From Tateyamaria sp. syn59 (GTDB lineage Bacteria; Pseudomonadota; Alphaproteobacteria; Rhodobacterales; Rhodobacteraceae), in NCBI RefSeq assembly GCF_007995245.1, contig NZ_VCBA01000007.1:124001-188000 (forward strand): a stretch of DNA of 64,000 bases. The letters are read 5' to 3'. Shown here piece by piece: positions 8,365 through 17,072 of the stretch. A model generated the notes under the pieces. It worked only from the letters and a program-made list of their open reading frames with translations. It did no database searches and had not been told where the DNA came from. The position numbers and the translations under genes are program-made. Position 1 is the first letter of the stretch. Each line of letters begins with the position of its first letter.

Positions 8365-9009
8365 ATGGATAAGATGTTTGGATGGAACAACACAGGCACG
8401 GCGCATCGCATGGCTGATATGTCGGCCGCCTGGGACGGTGGTGTCATGACAACGCGGGGGCTGCTGGGTGGGACACGCGTGGCGACCGCGATGGGCTGGC
8501 GCGCGGTGGACGCGCTGGCGGTTGGTGATCTGGTGCTGACCTTCGATGCGGGCCTGCAGCCCGTGGTCGAGGTCCGTCGCGACATCTTCTGGACGGCCGA
8601 CGCGCCGGTGCCACCGGCCTATCATTGCGTCTTTGTCCCCGCGGGGGCGTTGGGCAATTCCGCCGATCTGGAGTTGCTGCCCGATCAGGGCGTGCTGGTC
8701 GAAAGCGATGCGGCCTGCGATGCGTTTGGCGATCCCTTTGCCGTGCTGTCGGCCAAGTCGCTCGACGGGTTTCGCGGCATCCGCCGCATGGCTCCCCGCC
8801 CGCAGATCGAGGTTGTGACCCTCGTGTTCGCCGATGAGCAGGTTGTCTATGCCGAAGGAGGCGCGCTGGTGCATTGCCCGCCCGCGCTTCGCCCCATCGA
8901 CGCAGTGGGCGCGGCACATGCCGATTATGACGTACTGCCTGCCCGCGATGCGGCCTTCCTCGTGGAGTGCATGAAGGTCGAGGATGAGCTTTACGTGCGC
9001 GCCGCCTAA
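8365..9009 (+). CDS. Hint-domain protein lacking the nucleophilic cysteine
   Basis: About 214 residues. From residue 36 the chain reads GGTRVATAMGWRAVDALAVGDLVLTFDAG, the opening of a Hint (hedgehog/intein) domain, and it continues with the VFVPAGALGN and LLPDQGVLVE pieces typical of alphaproteobacterial Hint proteins. The residue just before GTR is Gly, where autoprocessing Hint domains carry Cys or Ser, so self-cleavage is unlikely. No signal peptide or partner domain is visible. Several close ATGs (8359, 8365, 8374) make the exact start uncertain. It may be a structural or binding version of the fold; function unknown. Confidence 0.65.
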   Translation: MDKMFGWNNTGTAHRMADMSAAWDGGVMTTRGLLGGTRVATAMGWRAVDALAVGDLVLTFDAGLQPVVEVRRDIFWTADAPVPPAYHCVFVPAGALGNSADLELLPDQGVLVESDAACDAFGDPFAVLSAKSLDGFRGIRRMAPRPQIEVVTLVFADEQVVYAEGGALVHCPPALRPIDAVGAAHADYDVLPARDAAFLVECMKVEDELYVRAA

Positions 9010-10061
9010 GGTCGCGCTGTCCCGAGCCCGTTCCAGACATCCATGCCGCAGAAGTCGCTGAGCATATTGTAGGGATAGGGCAGGGCAGGCAGGGCCGATG
9101 CTGCCGTCAGCATGTGCATATGTTCATCGGCAAGCGTCAGACCCTCTGCGGCCAGGTTGTCCGTCAGCTGCGCGAGGGTCCGCGCGCCCAGCAGGATCGA
9201 CGCCACACCGGGCCGCGCTGCAAGCCAGGCCAAGGCCACATGCGCTGCGGGTCGCCCGATTTGGGTGGCGACCTCCGACACCGCCTTCAGGACGGCATGG
9301 GTCTTGGCCGTGTTGCGCAGGTCATAGGCCTCGACCCCGCGCGCGGGGTTTTCGCCCAGTCGGGATGCGCCCTCGGGCCGGGCATCGGCGCTGTATTTGC
9401 CAGTCAGCCAACCGCCACCCAACGGGGACCACGGGACAAGGGAGATGCCCGCCTCAAGACAACACGGCATCAGTTCCAGCTCGATCCCGCGTTCCAGAAG
9501 ATTGTATTGCGGTTGCACGGCGATGGGCTTGGGCAGGTTGTGCCGCTCCGCCACCGCCAGCAGCTTCTGCAACTGCCACGCGCTCAGGTTCGACCAGCCG
9601 ACATGGTGCAGCTTGCCCGCCGCACGCAGGTCGCCCAGCGTGCCCAGCGTCTCGGCAATGTCGGTGTGAATGTCCCAGCCGTGGACATAGTAGAGGTCGA
9701 TGGCCTCGACCCCCAGCCGCTTGAGGCTGGCGTCGATGGACCGCACAAGGCTGCGGCGCGCCGCACCATGACTGCCTGGCGGCGGGGCAAAGCGGCCCTT
9801 GGTGGCGAGGATCAGGTCGTCCATCCCGCCCCGTGCGCGGGCCCAGTCGCCGATGATCTTCTCGGACGCGCCCGCACCGTAACCGTCGGCGGTGTCGATC
9901 ATGGTCCCGCCGCGGTCCACGAACAGATCCAACTGGCGGTGCGCCTCTGCCGCCTCCGTCTCCACTCCGAATGTCATGGTGCCCAGCCCCATGCGCGACA
10001 CAATCAGGCCGCCATGGCCCAGGACGTTTCTGTGCATCGTTGTGTTGCTCATCTCGGTCAT
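9006..10061 (-). CDS. Aldo/keto reductase
   Basis: 351 residues of the (beta/alpha)8 aldo/keto reductase fold. The NADPH-dependent catalytic tetrad is visible: Asp and Tyr in MIDTADGYGAGASE, Lys in LILATKGRF, His in IDLYYVHGWD. The cofactor-binding C-terminal part (SILLGARTLAQLTDNL) matches the YhdN/GSP69-like subgroup. It probably reduces small aldehydes or ketones in the cytosol. The start at ATG 10061 has GGGGGGAAAAC upstream; the open frame continues 32 codons further but without family similarity. Its end overlaps the convergent Hint gene by four bases. Physiological substrate unknown. Confidence 0.82.
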   Translation of the reverse strand: MTEMSNTTMHRNVLGHGGLIVSRMGLGTMTFGVETEAAEAHRQLDLFVDRGGTMIDTADGYGAGASEKIIGDWARARGGMDDLILATKGRFAPPPGSHGAARRSLVRSIDASLKRLGVEAIDLYYVHGWDIHTDIAETLGTLGDLRAAGKLHHVGWSNLSAWQLQKLLAVAERHNLPKPIAVQPQYNLLERGIELELMPCCLEAGISLVPWSPLGGGWLTGKYSADARPEGASRLGENPARGVEAYDLRNTAKTHAVLKAVSEVATQIGRPAAHVALAWLAARPGVASILLGARTLAQLTDNLAAEGLTLADEHMHMLTAASALPALPYPYNMLSDFCGMDVWNGLGTARP

Positions 10062-10142
10062 GTTTTCCCCCCCTGCGCGGTGCTGCGGCGGCCAACCTAC
10101 CGCACCGGTGCGCAAGTGCGATCCGCCCGCGCTGCAGGGGGG

Positions 10143-10158
10143 CTTGCAAAATTGCAAG
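10143..10158. promoter_or_regulatory. Palindrome in the divergent aldo/keto reductase-binding protein region
   Basis: CTTGCAA-AA-TTGCAAG, two perfect 7-bp arms with a 2-bp centre, lies 82 bp upstream of the reductase start and 154 bp upstream of the binding-protein start. The size and symmetry suit a dimeric repressor operator serving one or both genes. No candidate regulator lies next to it. Confidence 0.4.
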
Positions 10159-10311
10159 GCAAGGCCGTGCTGATCTGCGGCGAATGTGCGGTTTTGGATT
10201 GATTGCGTCGTATTTGACCTATTTCCTAGCTGTAACGGCCGCGATGAGCGCGCGCCTGGCAGCCCTCACAGATGCCGCTGCCCCATCTCTTTTCCAACAG
10301 ACGAGAGTTTC

Positions 10312-11952
10312 ATGGATCATCCATCATATGTTCATCCTGCAGCGCACGCCTATGCCCAAGAGGTTACGGCGGGGACCCTGTCGCGGCGCGAATTCCTGAC
10401 CCGTTCCACGTCACTGGGTGTCACTGCCACAGCCGCTTATGGTCTGCTTGGCATGGCCCGGCCCGCACAGGCAGCAGGCCACGCGCAGGCGGGCGGCACA
10501 CTGCGCATCGAATCCACGGTGAAGGCCCTGAAAGACCCACGGACCTATGACTGGCCGCAGATGTCGAACTACACACGCGGATATCTTGAATACCTTGTCG
10601 AATACCATATCGACGGCAGCTTTGAACCGATGCTGCTGTCGGGGTGGGAGGTCAATGCGGACGCCACCGAATACCTGTTGACCGTACGCGAGGGCGTGAC
10701 CTGGTCCAATGGCGACCCGTTCACCGCCGCTGACGTCGCCTTTAACATCGCGCGCTGGTGCGAACGGGAGGTCGAGGGCAACTCGATGGCATCCCGCATG
10801 GCGTCGCTGGTCGATGCCGACACGGGCGTGGCGCGCGAGGGCGCCATTGAGGTGGTGGATGACCGCACCGTACGCTTGACCCTTGGCCAGCCCGACATCA
10901 CGCTGATCGCGGGCTTTTCCGATTATCCGGCGGCGGTGGTACATCAGAGCTTTACGGGCGACCCGTTGGAGAACCCAATCGGTACCGGGCCGTATATGCC
11001 GGGCGAGTTTGAGGTCGGCATTCGCGCTGTGCTGGAAAAGAACCCCGATCACACCTGGTGGGGCGAGGGCGCCTATCTGGACCGGATCGAATATATCGAC
11101 TTCGGCACCGATCAGGCGGCGATCTTTGCCGCTGTCGATGCCGACGAGGTTGACATGATCTACGAAAGCCTGGGCGAGTTCATCGAGCTGTTCGATACGC
11201 TGGAATGGACCAAGTCCGAGGCCGTGACCGCAAATACGGTCGTCATTCGCGCCAACCAGGCGGCAGAGGTCGAAGGGCAGACGCCCTATGCCGACGTGCG
11301 CGTCCGCCGTGCGCTCGCGATGGCAATCGACAACAACGTGCTGCTGGAACTGGGGTTCAACAACAATGGACGCGTGGGCGAAAACCATCACGTGTCGCCC
11401 ATCCACCCGGAATACGCCGAACTGCCTGCCCCTGTGCATGATCCCGAAGGCGCTGCGGCCTTGATGGCCGAGGCGGGGATGGCGGATTTTGAGCACGAGC
11501 TGATCTCGATCGACGACACTTGGCGCAAGAACACTTCGGACGCGGCGGCAGGCCAGTTGCGCGATGCCGGTATTCCGGTGCGCCGCACGATCCTGCCGGG
11601 TTCGACCTTCTGGAACGATTGGGCGAAGTACCCGCTGTCGGCCACCGACTGGGCACAGCGCCCGCTGGGTGTTCAGGTGCTGGCCCTGGCCTACCGGTCG
11701 GGCGAGCCGTGGAACGAAAGCGCCTTTGCCAATGAAGAGTTCGACAGCCTGCTGTCCGACGCGCTGGCCATCGCGGATGCAGACCAGCGGCGCGAGGTGA
11801 TGGCCAAGCTGCAACAGATCATGCAGGACGAAGGCGTGGTGGTTCAGCCCTATTGGCGGTCGATCTATCGCCACCACAAGCCCGAAATCGTCGGAGCCGA
11901 AATGCACCCGACATTCGAAATTCACGTGTCGAAACTTGGCTTTGCCGCCTAG
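10312..11952 (+). CDS. Tat-exported ABC transporter substrate-binding protein, family 5
   Basis: A 546-residue periplasmic binding protein of the peptide/nickel/opine type (SBP_bac_5). The N-terminus has a twin-arginine signal: SRREFL at residues 24-29, a hydrophobic run, then a cleavage site after ARPAQA near residue 54. The mature chain has family features such as [23 protein letters not shown] near residue 105 and NPIGTGPY. The Tat route implies that it folds, perhaps with a ligand, before export. No permease or ATPase genes adjoin it, so it either shares a transporter encoded elsewhere or serves as a receptor. ATG 10312 is preceded by ACGAGAG. Confidence 0.82.
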   Translation: MDHPSYVHPAAHAYAQEVTAGTLSRREFLTRSTSLGVTATAAYGLLGMARPAQAAGHAQAGGTLRIESTVKALKDPRTYDWPQMSNYTRGYLEYLVEYHIDGSFEPMLLSGWEVNADATEYLLTVREGVTWSNGDPFTAADVAFNIARWCEREVEGNSMASRMASLVDADTGVAREGAIEVVDDRTVRLTLGQPDITLIAGFSDYPAAVVHQSFTGDPLENPIGTGPYMPGEFEVGIRAVLEKNPDHTWWGEGAYLDRIEYIDFGTDQAAIFAAVDADEVDMIYESLGEFIELFDTLEWTKSEAVTANTVVIRANQAAEVEGQTPYADVRVRRALAMAIDNNVLLELGFNNNGRVGENHHVSPIHPEYAELPAPVHDPEGAAALMAEAGMADFEHELISIDDTWRKNTSDAAAGQLRDAGIPVRRTILPGSTFWNDWAKYPLSATDWAQRPLGVQVLALAYRSGEPWNESAFANEEFDSLLSDALAIADADQRREVMAKLQQIMQDEGVVVQPYWRSIYRHHKPEIVGAEMHPTFEIHVSKLGFAA

Positions 11953-11960
11953 GTGTAGAT

Positions 11961-11991
11961 TGGGGGGCGGCCCGTAGCCGGGTGGCCCCCA
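11961..11991 (+). terminator. Terminator-like hairpin after the binding-protein gene
   Basis: TGGGGG and the following GGCCCG pair with CGGG and GCCCCCA around TAG. The hairpin is GC-rich, sits 9 bp after the stop codon and is followed by an A-rich stretch rather than T, so intrinsic termination on this strand is not certain. Confidence 0.45.
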
Positions 11992-12178
11992 CCATAAACA
12001 AGCCAGGGCTTGCCGGTTTCTCGCGCGCCTAAATCAGCGTCGTTGTCAGGTCATCTTTTGTGCCGGTACACCCGCAAGGCCGCTTTCCCCAACAGCCCTG
12101 CAGTCTGTGCATTGCGCAGCCTCTTATTTGCCGCCATCAGTGCCGTCGGCAACAACTCAAACAGGTGACGGCACGCCC

Positions 12179-12838
12179 ATGTCTGACCGCTCTACCCTCA
12201 AGGACCACCCGGACTGGACCTACGTGCTGCGCGACAGCTACGATTTTTACCGCCGCCAGTCGGCTGGCGGCAGCGCCAAGATCCGGACCCACCAGCGCAG
12301 TGTGCGCGAGCGCATCAACCGCGTGATCAAGGCCAATGCCGAGGTGCGCTTTCCCGAACCTGCGGACAAGCCCGTCACCAAGCATCTGCGCCGGGCACTC
12401 GACAACGGGCGGATGGAGCGGCACGCGCCGTTCATCCGGTCGCTGGACGCGATCCGCCACCGGCTGACCTGGCAATACGGCTATGAAAAGGTGCCGCGCG
12501 GGTTGGAGCGCAAGTTTGCCTATGCCGAACTGGTGGGGCCGAGCGGGCCTGTGATCACCAATGAGGTGATCCTGGGCCTTGTGCTGTTTGCGCCCGCCTG
12601 CACCTATCCGGCCCATGCCCATGACGGGATCACGGAAAGCTATATCTGCCTGTCCGGTGCCGTGTCCGAGAACGATCAGGGCGTCTACGGCCCCGGCTCG
12701 CTGATCTTCAACCCGCCGGAGCAGTTGCACCGGATCACCGTCGCCGACCATGTGCCTGCGCTGCTGTTCTATGCGTGGGAGGGCGCGCCGGAGAAGCTGG
12801 CTCAGCAGAAGATGGTGTTTACGCGCAAGTCGCGGTGA
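12179..12838 (+). CDS. dddL: DMSP lyase-family cupin protein (DddL-like)
   Basis: 219 residues with a helical N-terminal half (LRDSYDFYRRQSAGGS...RTHQR) and a C-terminal single cupin barrel. Metal-ligand and catalytic candidates are His146, His148, Glu153, Tyr155 and His184 (PAHAHDGITESY and PPEQLHRI), the set expected for the DddL/DddQ/DddW group, which cleaves dimethylsulfoniopropionate into acrylate and dimethyl sulfide. The N-terminal pattern and size suggest DddL rather than the shorter DddW, but I cannot align it here. No signal peptide is visible. It is preceded by 226 bp without genes and followed by a family palindrome. A non-lyase cupin of the same fold remains possible. Confidence 0.6.
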   Translation: MSDRSTLKDHPDWTYVLRDSYDFYRRQSAGGSAKIRTHQRSVRERINRVIKANAEVRFPEPADKPVTKHLRRALDNGRMERHAPFIRSLDAIRHRLTWQYGYEKVPRGLERKFAYAELVGPSGPVITNEVILGLVLFAPACTYPAHAHDGITESYICLSGAVSENDQGVYGPGSLIFNPPEQLHRITVADHVPALLFYAWEGAPEKLAQQKMVFTRKSR

Positions 12839-12839
12839 C

Positions 12840-12865
12840 GGTGCGCAGGGACTGCGCCCCCTAAG
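12840..12865. repeat. Intergenic palindrome ending in CCTAAG (family copy 2)
   Basis: GGTGCGCAG-GGA-CTGCGCCCC followed by CTAAGG, immediately after the stop codon of the cupin gene. It shares nearly the same stem as copy 3 at 13525-13550, but in opposite orientation to the neighbouring genes. Confidence 0.5.
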
Positions 12866-12964
12866 GGTCGTCGGCTGGTCTTTGCTGCTGCCGGGAACGG
12901 ATGTTCAAACGCGTCTTGCTGGTCGCTAAACAGGGCGGATCGCACGACGTCGGGGCTGACCGCC

Positions 12965-13459
12965 ATGTTTTCATATCGCACACTCATCGCCACAGACGCA
13001 TCCGCTTGGCTTGCACTGCGGAAGGAAGGCGCGCGCGTTGCCCCAAAGGGCTTTCTGGTGACGCTGGACGAAGTACGTAAGATGGACGAGGCGGGCGCGC
13101 AGAAGGCGCTTGAGTTCGGCGGCATGCGCGGCGTGTTCGAGGACGAGACGCTCGTGGGGTTCTGCGGTTACCGCCCCCAGCAGTTGCAGCGCATCCGGCA
13201 CCGTGCGGAATTGGGGCCGTTTTACGTGACACCCTCACAGCAGGGATCCGGCGCCGCGCAGGTCATGATGAAGGGCATTCTGGAGGAGGCGCGCGCGGGT
13301 GGCGTTGCGCAGATTGAGCTGACAGTGGCACCTGACAATGCGCGGGCCATTGCGTTTTACAAGCGTCAGGGGTTTCAGAAATACGGGGTGCGCCCGGATG
13401 CGATCCGTGAGGGGGGCGTGCCGGAATGTGAGCTTTTGTATCTGCGCTGGGTCAACTGA
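12965..13459 (+). CDS. GNAT family N-acetyltransferase
   Basis: 164 residues with the GCN5-related fold. The acetyl-CoA pyrophosphate loop is seen as VTPSQQGSGAAQVMMKG near residue 92 (Q-x-x-G-x-G/A), followed by the beta-bulge region IELTVAPDNARAIAFYKRQGFQKYGV that ends most GNAT domains. It probably acetylates a small molecule or protein N-terminus; the acceptor cannot be inferred. It begins with ATG 12965 and is followed by a GC-rich stem. Confidence 0.8.
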   Translation: MFSYRTLIATDASAWLALRKEGARVAPKGFLVTLDEVRKMDEAGAQKALEFGGMRGVFEDETLVGFCGYRPQQLQRIRHRAELGPFYVTPSQQGSGAAQVMMKGILEEARAGGVAQIELTVAPDNARAIAFYKRQGFQKYGVRPDAIREGGVPECELLYLRWVN

Positions 13460-13482
13460 CCGGGCTGGCTTGAAAGCAAAGA

Positions 13483-13505
13483 GGGGCCGCGCGATGCACG
13501 GCCCC
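13483..13505 (+). terminator. Hairpin terminator of the acetyltransferase gene
   Basis: GGGGCCG (13483-13489) pairs with CGGCCCC (13499-13505) around a 9-nt loop and is followed by TTGTTGGTCTTT, a plausible Rho-independent terminator 23 bp after the stop codon. Confidence 0.6.
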
Positions 13506-13524
13506 TTGTTGGTCTTTCCGGTGC

Positions 13525-13550
13525 GGTGCGCAGTCCCTGCGCACCCTACG
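13525..13550. repeat. Intergenic palindrome ending in CTACG (family copy 3)
   Basis: GGTGCGCAG-TCC-CTGCGCACC followed by CTACG. It abuts the stop codon of the FadJ-type gene (TTA at 13552-13554) and lies between two convergent genes, consistent with a bidirectional 3' structure. Confidence 0.55.
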
Positions 13551-13551
13551 T

Positions 13552-15750
13552 TTAAGCGGCCTTGGCGGCGTCCGGGCCGAAGCGACCGTAGAACGTCTGG
13601 TTCTTCTCGGCCATCTCGCGCAGCAGGGCAGGGCACTTGAACCGCTCGCCATACTTCGCTTCCAGTTGGTCGCAGCGTTCGGCAGCGTAAGGCGCACCGA
13701 TGATGTCGAGCCAGGACAGCGGACCACCGGACCATGGGGCAAAGCCCCAGCCGAGGATCGCACCCACGTCGCCTTCGCGGATGTCCATCAACACACCTTC
13801 TTCCAGCGCACGGACGGCTTCCAGCACTTGGGAGAACAGCAGGCGGTGCTGGACTTCGCCCAGCTCTGGCTGGTCGTCCATCAGCGGGTACTTGTCGTGC
13901 ACGCCGCGCCAGATGCCCTGGCGTTTGCCCTTGTCGTCATAGTCGTAGAAGCCCGCGTTGGCCTTGCGGCCCATGCGACCCAGCTCTTCCATCCAGAAGA
14001 TCAGGTCGTCGGACGGGCTGTCGGGATAGGCGTCGCCCATGGCGGCCTTCGTCGCGCGGGCGATTTTGGCACCGAGGTCGATGGCTGTCTCATCCGTCAA
14101 TTGCAGCGGGCCCAGCGGCATACCGACCATCTTGGCGGCGTTTTCGATCAGCGCGGGTTCGACCCCTTCGGTGACCATCCGCGTCCCTTCGTTGATGTAG
14201 GGGATGATGCAGCGGTTGGCGTAGAAGAAGCGCGCGTCGTTGACCACGATGGGCGTCTTGCGGATCTGGCGCACGTAGTCAAGCGCCTTGGCCACGGCCC
14301 GGTCGCCGGTCTCCGCACCCTTGATGATCTCGACCAGCAGCATCTTTTCGACCGGCGAGAAGAAGTGGATGCCGATGAACTGTTCCTGGTTCTTCGAGGC
14401 CTTCGCCAGTTCGGAGATCGGCAGGGTCGAGGTGTTGGAGGCAAAGATGCAGTCGTCGGGGATAATTGCCTCGACCTTTTGCGTGATCTCGGCCTTGACC
14501 TTGGGGTCTTCGAACACGGCTTCGATGATGAGGTCGCAGCCCTTGAGTTGCTCAAGATCAGGCGTGGCGGTGATGCGGGACAGGAGCACTTCGCCCTTTT
14601 CCTGAGTGGTCTTGCCGCGCTTGATGCCGCCCTCGACATATTTCTCGGAGTAGTTCTTGCCCCGATCCGCGCTTTCCTGATCGCGGTCGATTAGCACCAC
14701 CTCGATACCGGCTTGGGCCGACACCAGCGCGATGCCAGCGCCCATAAGACCCGCACCCAGGACGCCAAGTTTCTTGACTCGCTGGTCTTCGATGCCCTGC
14801 GGACGCACAGCGCCTTTTTCCAGTGCTTCCTTGTTGAGAAAGAGCGAGCGGATCATGGCACCCGACGAAGGGTTCAGCAGCACGTTGGTGAACCAGCGCG
14901 CTTCGATTTTGAGGGCGGTGTCGAAGGGCACAAGCGCTCCTTCATAGACAGCGCTCAGCAGTGCCTTGGCAGCAGGATAGACGCCTTGGGTCTTGCCGTT
15001 GACCATGGCGGCCGCACCGACGAAGGTCATGAAGCCTGCAGGGTGATAAGGGGCACCGCCGGGCATCTTGTAGCCCTTCTGGTCCCACGGTTTCACAAGG
15101 TCCGCGTCCGTCGCGTTCAGCACCCATTCGCGGGCGGCTGCAACGGGGTCTGCTACAACCTCATCGACCAGCTTACCCTTTGCCTTGGCGGGCGGGACCA
15201 TCTTGCCTTCCAGCAGGAAAGGCGAGGCCTCCATCGCGCCCAGCTTGCGCGCCAGGCGGGTTGTGCCACCCGCGCCGGGGAAGATGCCGACGAGGATTTC
15301 GGGCAGGCCAACCTTGGCCTTGGGGTTGTCCGCGATGAAGGTGCGGTGGGTCGCCAACGGCAGTTCCAGACCGATGCCAGCGGCGGTGCCGGGCAGGGCG
15401 GCGGCAATCGGTTTGCCGCCCTTGTTGGTCTTGGGGTCCATGCCCGCGCGTTCGATCTTGCGCAGAAGGCCGTGCATTTTCATGGTGCCTTCGAAGAGGC
15501 CCTTGGCTGGGTTGTCGCCTGCCTCTTCCTTCATCTTGGCGAGCAGGTTCAGGTCCATGCCACCGGCGAAGGTGTCCTTGCCGGAGGTGATGACCACGCC
15601 CTTGACGGCCTCGTCAGCCAGCACGTCGTCGATCATGTCGTTCAGCAGTTCCAGCCCTTCGAAGGACATGACGTTCATGGTCTTGCCGGGCACGTCCCAC
15701 GTGATGGTGGCGATGCCTTCGGCGTCTTTGGTGAGTGTAAAGTCAGCCAT
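13552..15750 (-). CDS. fadJ: Multifunctional 3-hydroxyacyl-CoA dehydrogenase / enoyl-CoA hydratase
   Basis: A 732-residue trifunctional-alpha type protein of beta-oxidation. The N-terminal ~190 residues are crotonase-like (GGMDLNLL, and AALPGTAAGIGLELPLA which holds the oxyanion-hole and catalytic region). A linker follows, then the NAD-binding Rossmann segment KLGVLGAGLMGAGIALVSA near residue 330. The C-terminal dehydrogenase domain includes the catalytic His in GIHFFSPVEKMLLVEI. It would hydrate enoyl-CoA and oxidise 3-hydroxyacyl-CoA. It lies 15 bp downstream of the thiolase gene, so the two form the usual FadA/FadB-type pair. Whether to call it FadB or FadJ is a naming matter. Confidence 0.9.
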   Translation of the reverse strand: MADFTLTKDAEGIATITWDVPGKTMNVMSFEGLELLNDMIDDVLADEAVKGVVITSGKDTFAGGMDLNLLAKMKEEAGDNPAKGLFEGTMKMHGLLRKIERAGMDPKTNKGGKPIAAALPGTAAGIGLELPLATHRTFIADNPKAKVGLPEILVGIFPGAGGTTRLARKLGAMEASPFLLEGKMVPPAKAKGKLVDEVVADPVAAAREWVLNATDADLVKPWDQKGYKMPGGAPYHPAGFMTFVGAAAMVNGKTQGVYPAAKALLSAVYEGALVPFDTALKIEARWFTNVLLNPSSGAMIRSLFLNKEALEKGAVRPQGIEDQRVKKLGVLGAGLMGAGIALVSAQAGIEVVLIDRDQESADRGKNYSEKYVEGGIKRGKTTQEKGEVLLSRITATPDLEQLKGCDLIIEAVFEDPKVKAEITQKVEAIIPDDCIFASNTSTLPISELAKASKNQEQFIGIHFFSPVEKMLLVEIIKGAETGDRAVAKALDYVRQIRKTPIVVNDARFFYANRCIIPYINEGTRMVTEGVEPALIENAAKMVGMPLGPLQLTDETAIDLGAKIARATKAAMGDAYPDSPSDDLIFWMEELGRMGRKANAGFYDYDDKGKRQGIWRGVHDKYPLMDDQPELGEVQHRLLFSQVLEAVRALEEGVLMDIREGDVGAILGWGFAPWSGGPLSWLDIIGAPYAAERCDQLEAKYGERFKCPALLREMAEKNQTFYGRFGPDAAKAA

Positions 15751-15765
15751 AGTCGTGTTCTCCCC

Positions 15766-16977
15766 TTACACGCGTTCGATGATTGTGGCGGCACCCATGC
15801 CGGAGGCGACGCAGAGGGTGGCGAGACCGGTTTCCTTGTCCGTCCGCTCCATCTCGTCCAGCAGCGTGCCGAGGATCATGGCCCCCGTGGCACCCAGCGG
15901 GTGACCCATGGCGATGGCACCGCCGTTCACGTTCACCTTGCCGTGGTCGACGTCAAAGGCCTGCAGGAAGCGAAGGACGACTGCGGCAAAGGCTTCGTTG
16001 ACTTCGAACAGGTCTATGTCACCGATGTTCATGCCGTTGTCGCGCAGGATCTTTTCGGTGACGGGCACGGGACCTGTCAGGTTGATGGTGGGATCGGTGC
16101 CGATCTTGGCGGTGGACTTGATGCGGGCGCGGGGCTTGAGGCCCAGCTTCTCACCCAGTTCCTTGTTGCCGATCAGCAGGGCGGCGGCGCCGTCCACGAT
16201 ACCGGACGAGTTGCCCGCATGGTGCACGTGGTTGATCCGCTCAAGGTGTGGGTATTTCATCAGCGCCACCTTGTCGAAACCGGGCATGACCTTGCCCATC
16301 GCTTCGAATGCGGGGTTCAGGCTGCCCAGCGACTGCATGTCCGTCTGCGGGCGCATGTACTCGTCGTGATCGAGGATCGGCAGGCCGTTCTGGTCCTTGA
16401 CGGTGATGACCGACTTTTCAAACCGCTTGTCGTCCCACGCCTCTTTTGCGCGTCGCTGGCTTTCGACCGAATACTGGTCGACGTCATCGCGGGAGAACCC
16501 ATATTCCGTTGCGATCAGGTCAGCGCCGATGCCTTGGGGCGCAAAGTAGCTCTCCATCGCAATCGAAGGATCGGCAGCAATCGCAGCGCCGTCGGAACCC
16601 ATGGGAACCCGGCCCATCATCTCGACGCCGCCCGCGATGTAGCCGTCACCGGCCCCGCCGCGCACCTGGTTGGCGGCGATGTTGACGGCTTCCAGACCGG
16701 AGGCGCAAAAGCGGTTGATGGCAATACCGGGGATGGCTTCATCCAGGTCCGACGCCAGAACAGCAGTCCGCGCGAGGTTGCCGCCCTGTTCCATCACCTG
16801 CGTGACGTTGCCCCAGATCACATCCTCGACCACGTGGCCTTCAATGTTGTTGCGCTCTTTCAGCGCGTTCAGGGTCAGGGTCGACAGGCGCAGCGAGGTC
16901 ACCTCGTGCAGCGCACCGTCCTTGCGGCCCTTGCCGCGCGGCGTGCGGATCGCGTCGTAGATATAGGCTTCGGTCAT
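15766..16977 (-). CDS. fadA: Acetyl-CoA C-acyltransferase (thiolase)
   Basis: A 403-residue thiolase that cleaves 3-ketoacyl-CoA to acetyl-CoA and a shortened acyl-CoA. The nucleophilic Cys91 is in NRFCASGLEAV, the active-site His in GGAIAMGHPLGATGA, and the second Cys in LCVASGMGAATIIERV at the C-terminus. It is upstream of and close to the fadJ-type gene, its partner in the beta-oxidation complex. Upstream is a 16-bp palindrome at 17025-17040 that may be a repressor site. ATG 16977 is preceded by AGGAGGAC-like sequence on the minus strand. Confidence 0.9.
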   Translation of the reverse strand: MTEAYIYDAIRTPRGKGRKDGALHEVTSLRLSTLTLNALKERNNIEGHVVEDVIWGNVTQVMEQGGNLARTAVLASDLDEAIPGIAINRFCASGLEAVNIAANQVRGGAGDGYIAGGVEMMGRVPMGSDGAAIAADPSIAMESYFAPQGIGADLIATEYGFSRDDVDQYSVESQRRAKEAWDDKRFEKSVITVKDQNGLPILDHDEYMRPQTDMQSLGSLNPAFEAMGKVMPGFDKVALMKYPHLERINHVHHAGNSSGIVDGAAALLIGNKELGEKLGLKPRARIKSTAKIGTDPTINLTGPVPVTEKILRDNGMNIGDIDLFEVNEAFAAVVLRFLQAFDVDHGKVNVNGGAIAMGHPLGATGAMILGTLLDEMERTDKETGLATLCVASGMGAATIIERV

Positions 16978-17024
16978 CGGGTTGGTCCTCCTGCCAAGTG
17001 GCGTGTCTTTGGTGTCAGATGGGG

Positions 17025-17040
17025 TAGACCAGATGGTCTA
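17025..17040. promoter_or_regulatory. Operator-like palindrome upstream of the thiolase gene
   Basis: TAGACCA-GA-TGGTCTA has two perfect 7-bp arms and lies 48-63 bp upstream of the fadA start codon. Position and symmetry suit a fatty-acid-responsive TetR- or GntR-type repressor controlling fadA-fadJ. The cognate protein is not in the immediate neighbourhood. Confidence 0.5.
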
Positions 17041-17072
17041 ATCAAGGGTGACGTTGCGGCGGTTTAGGTAAA

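Noticed and set aside
14713-17067. 784-codon plus-strand frame opposite fadJ and fadA
   Set aside because: Spans two well-supported genes and an intergenic gap, with Gly/His/Val-rich sequence; a shadow frame.
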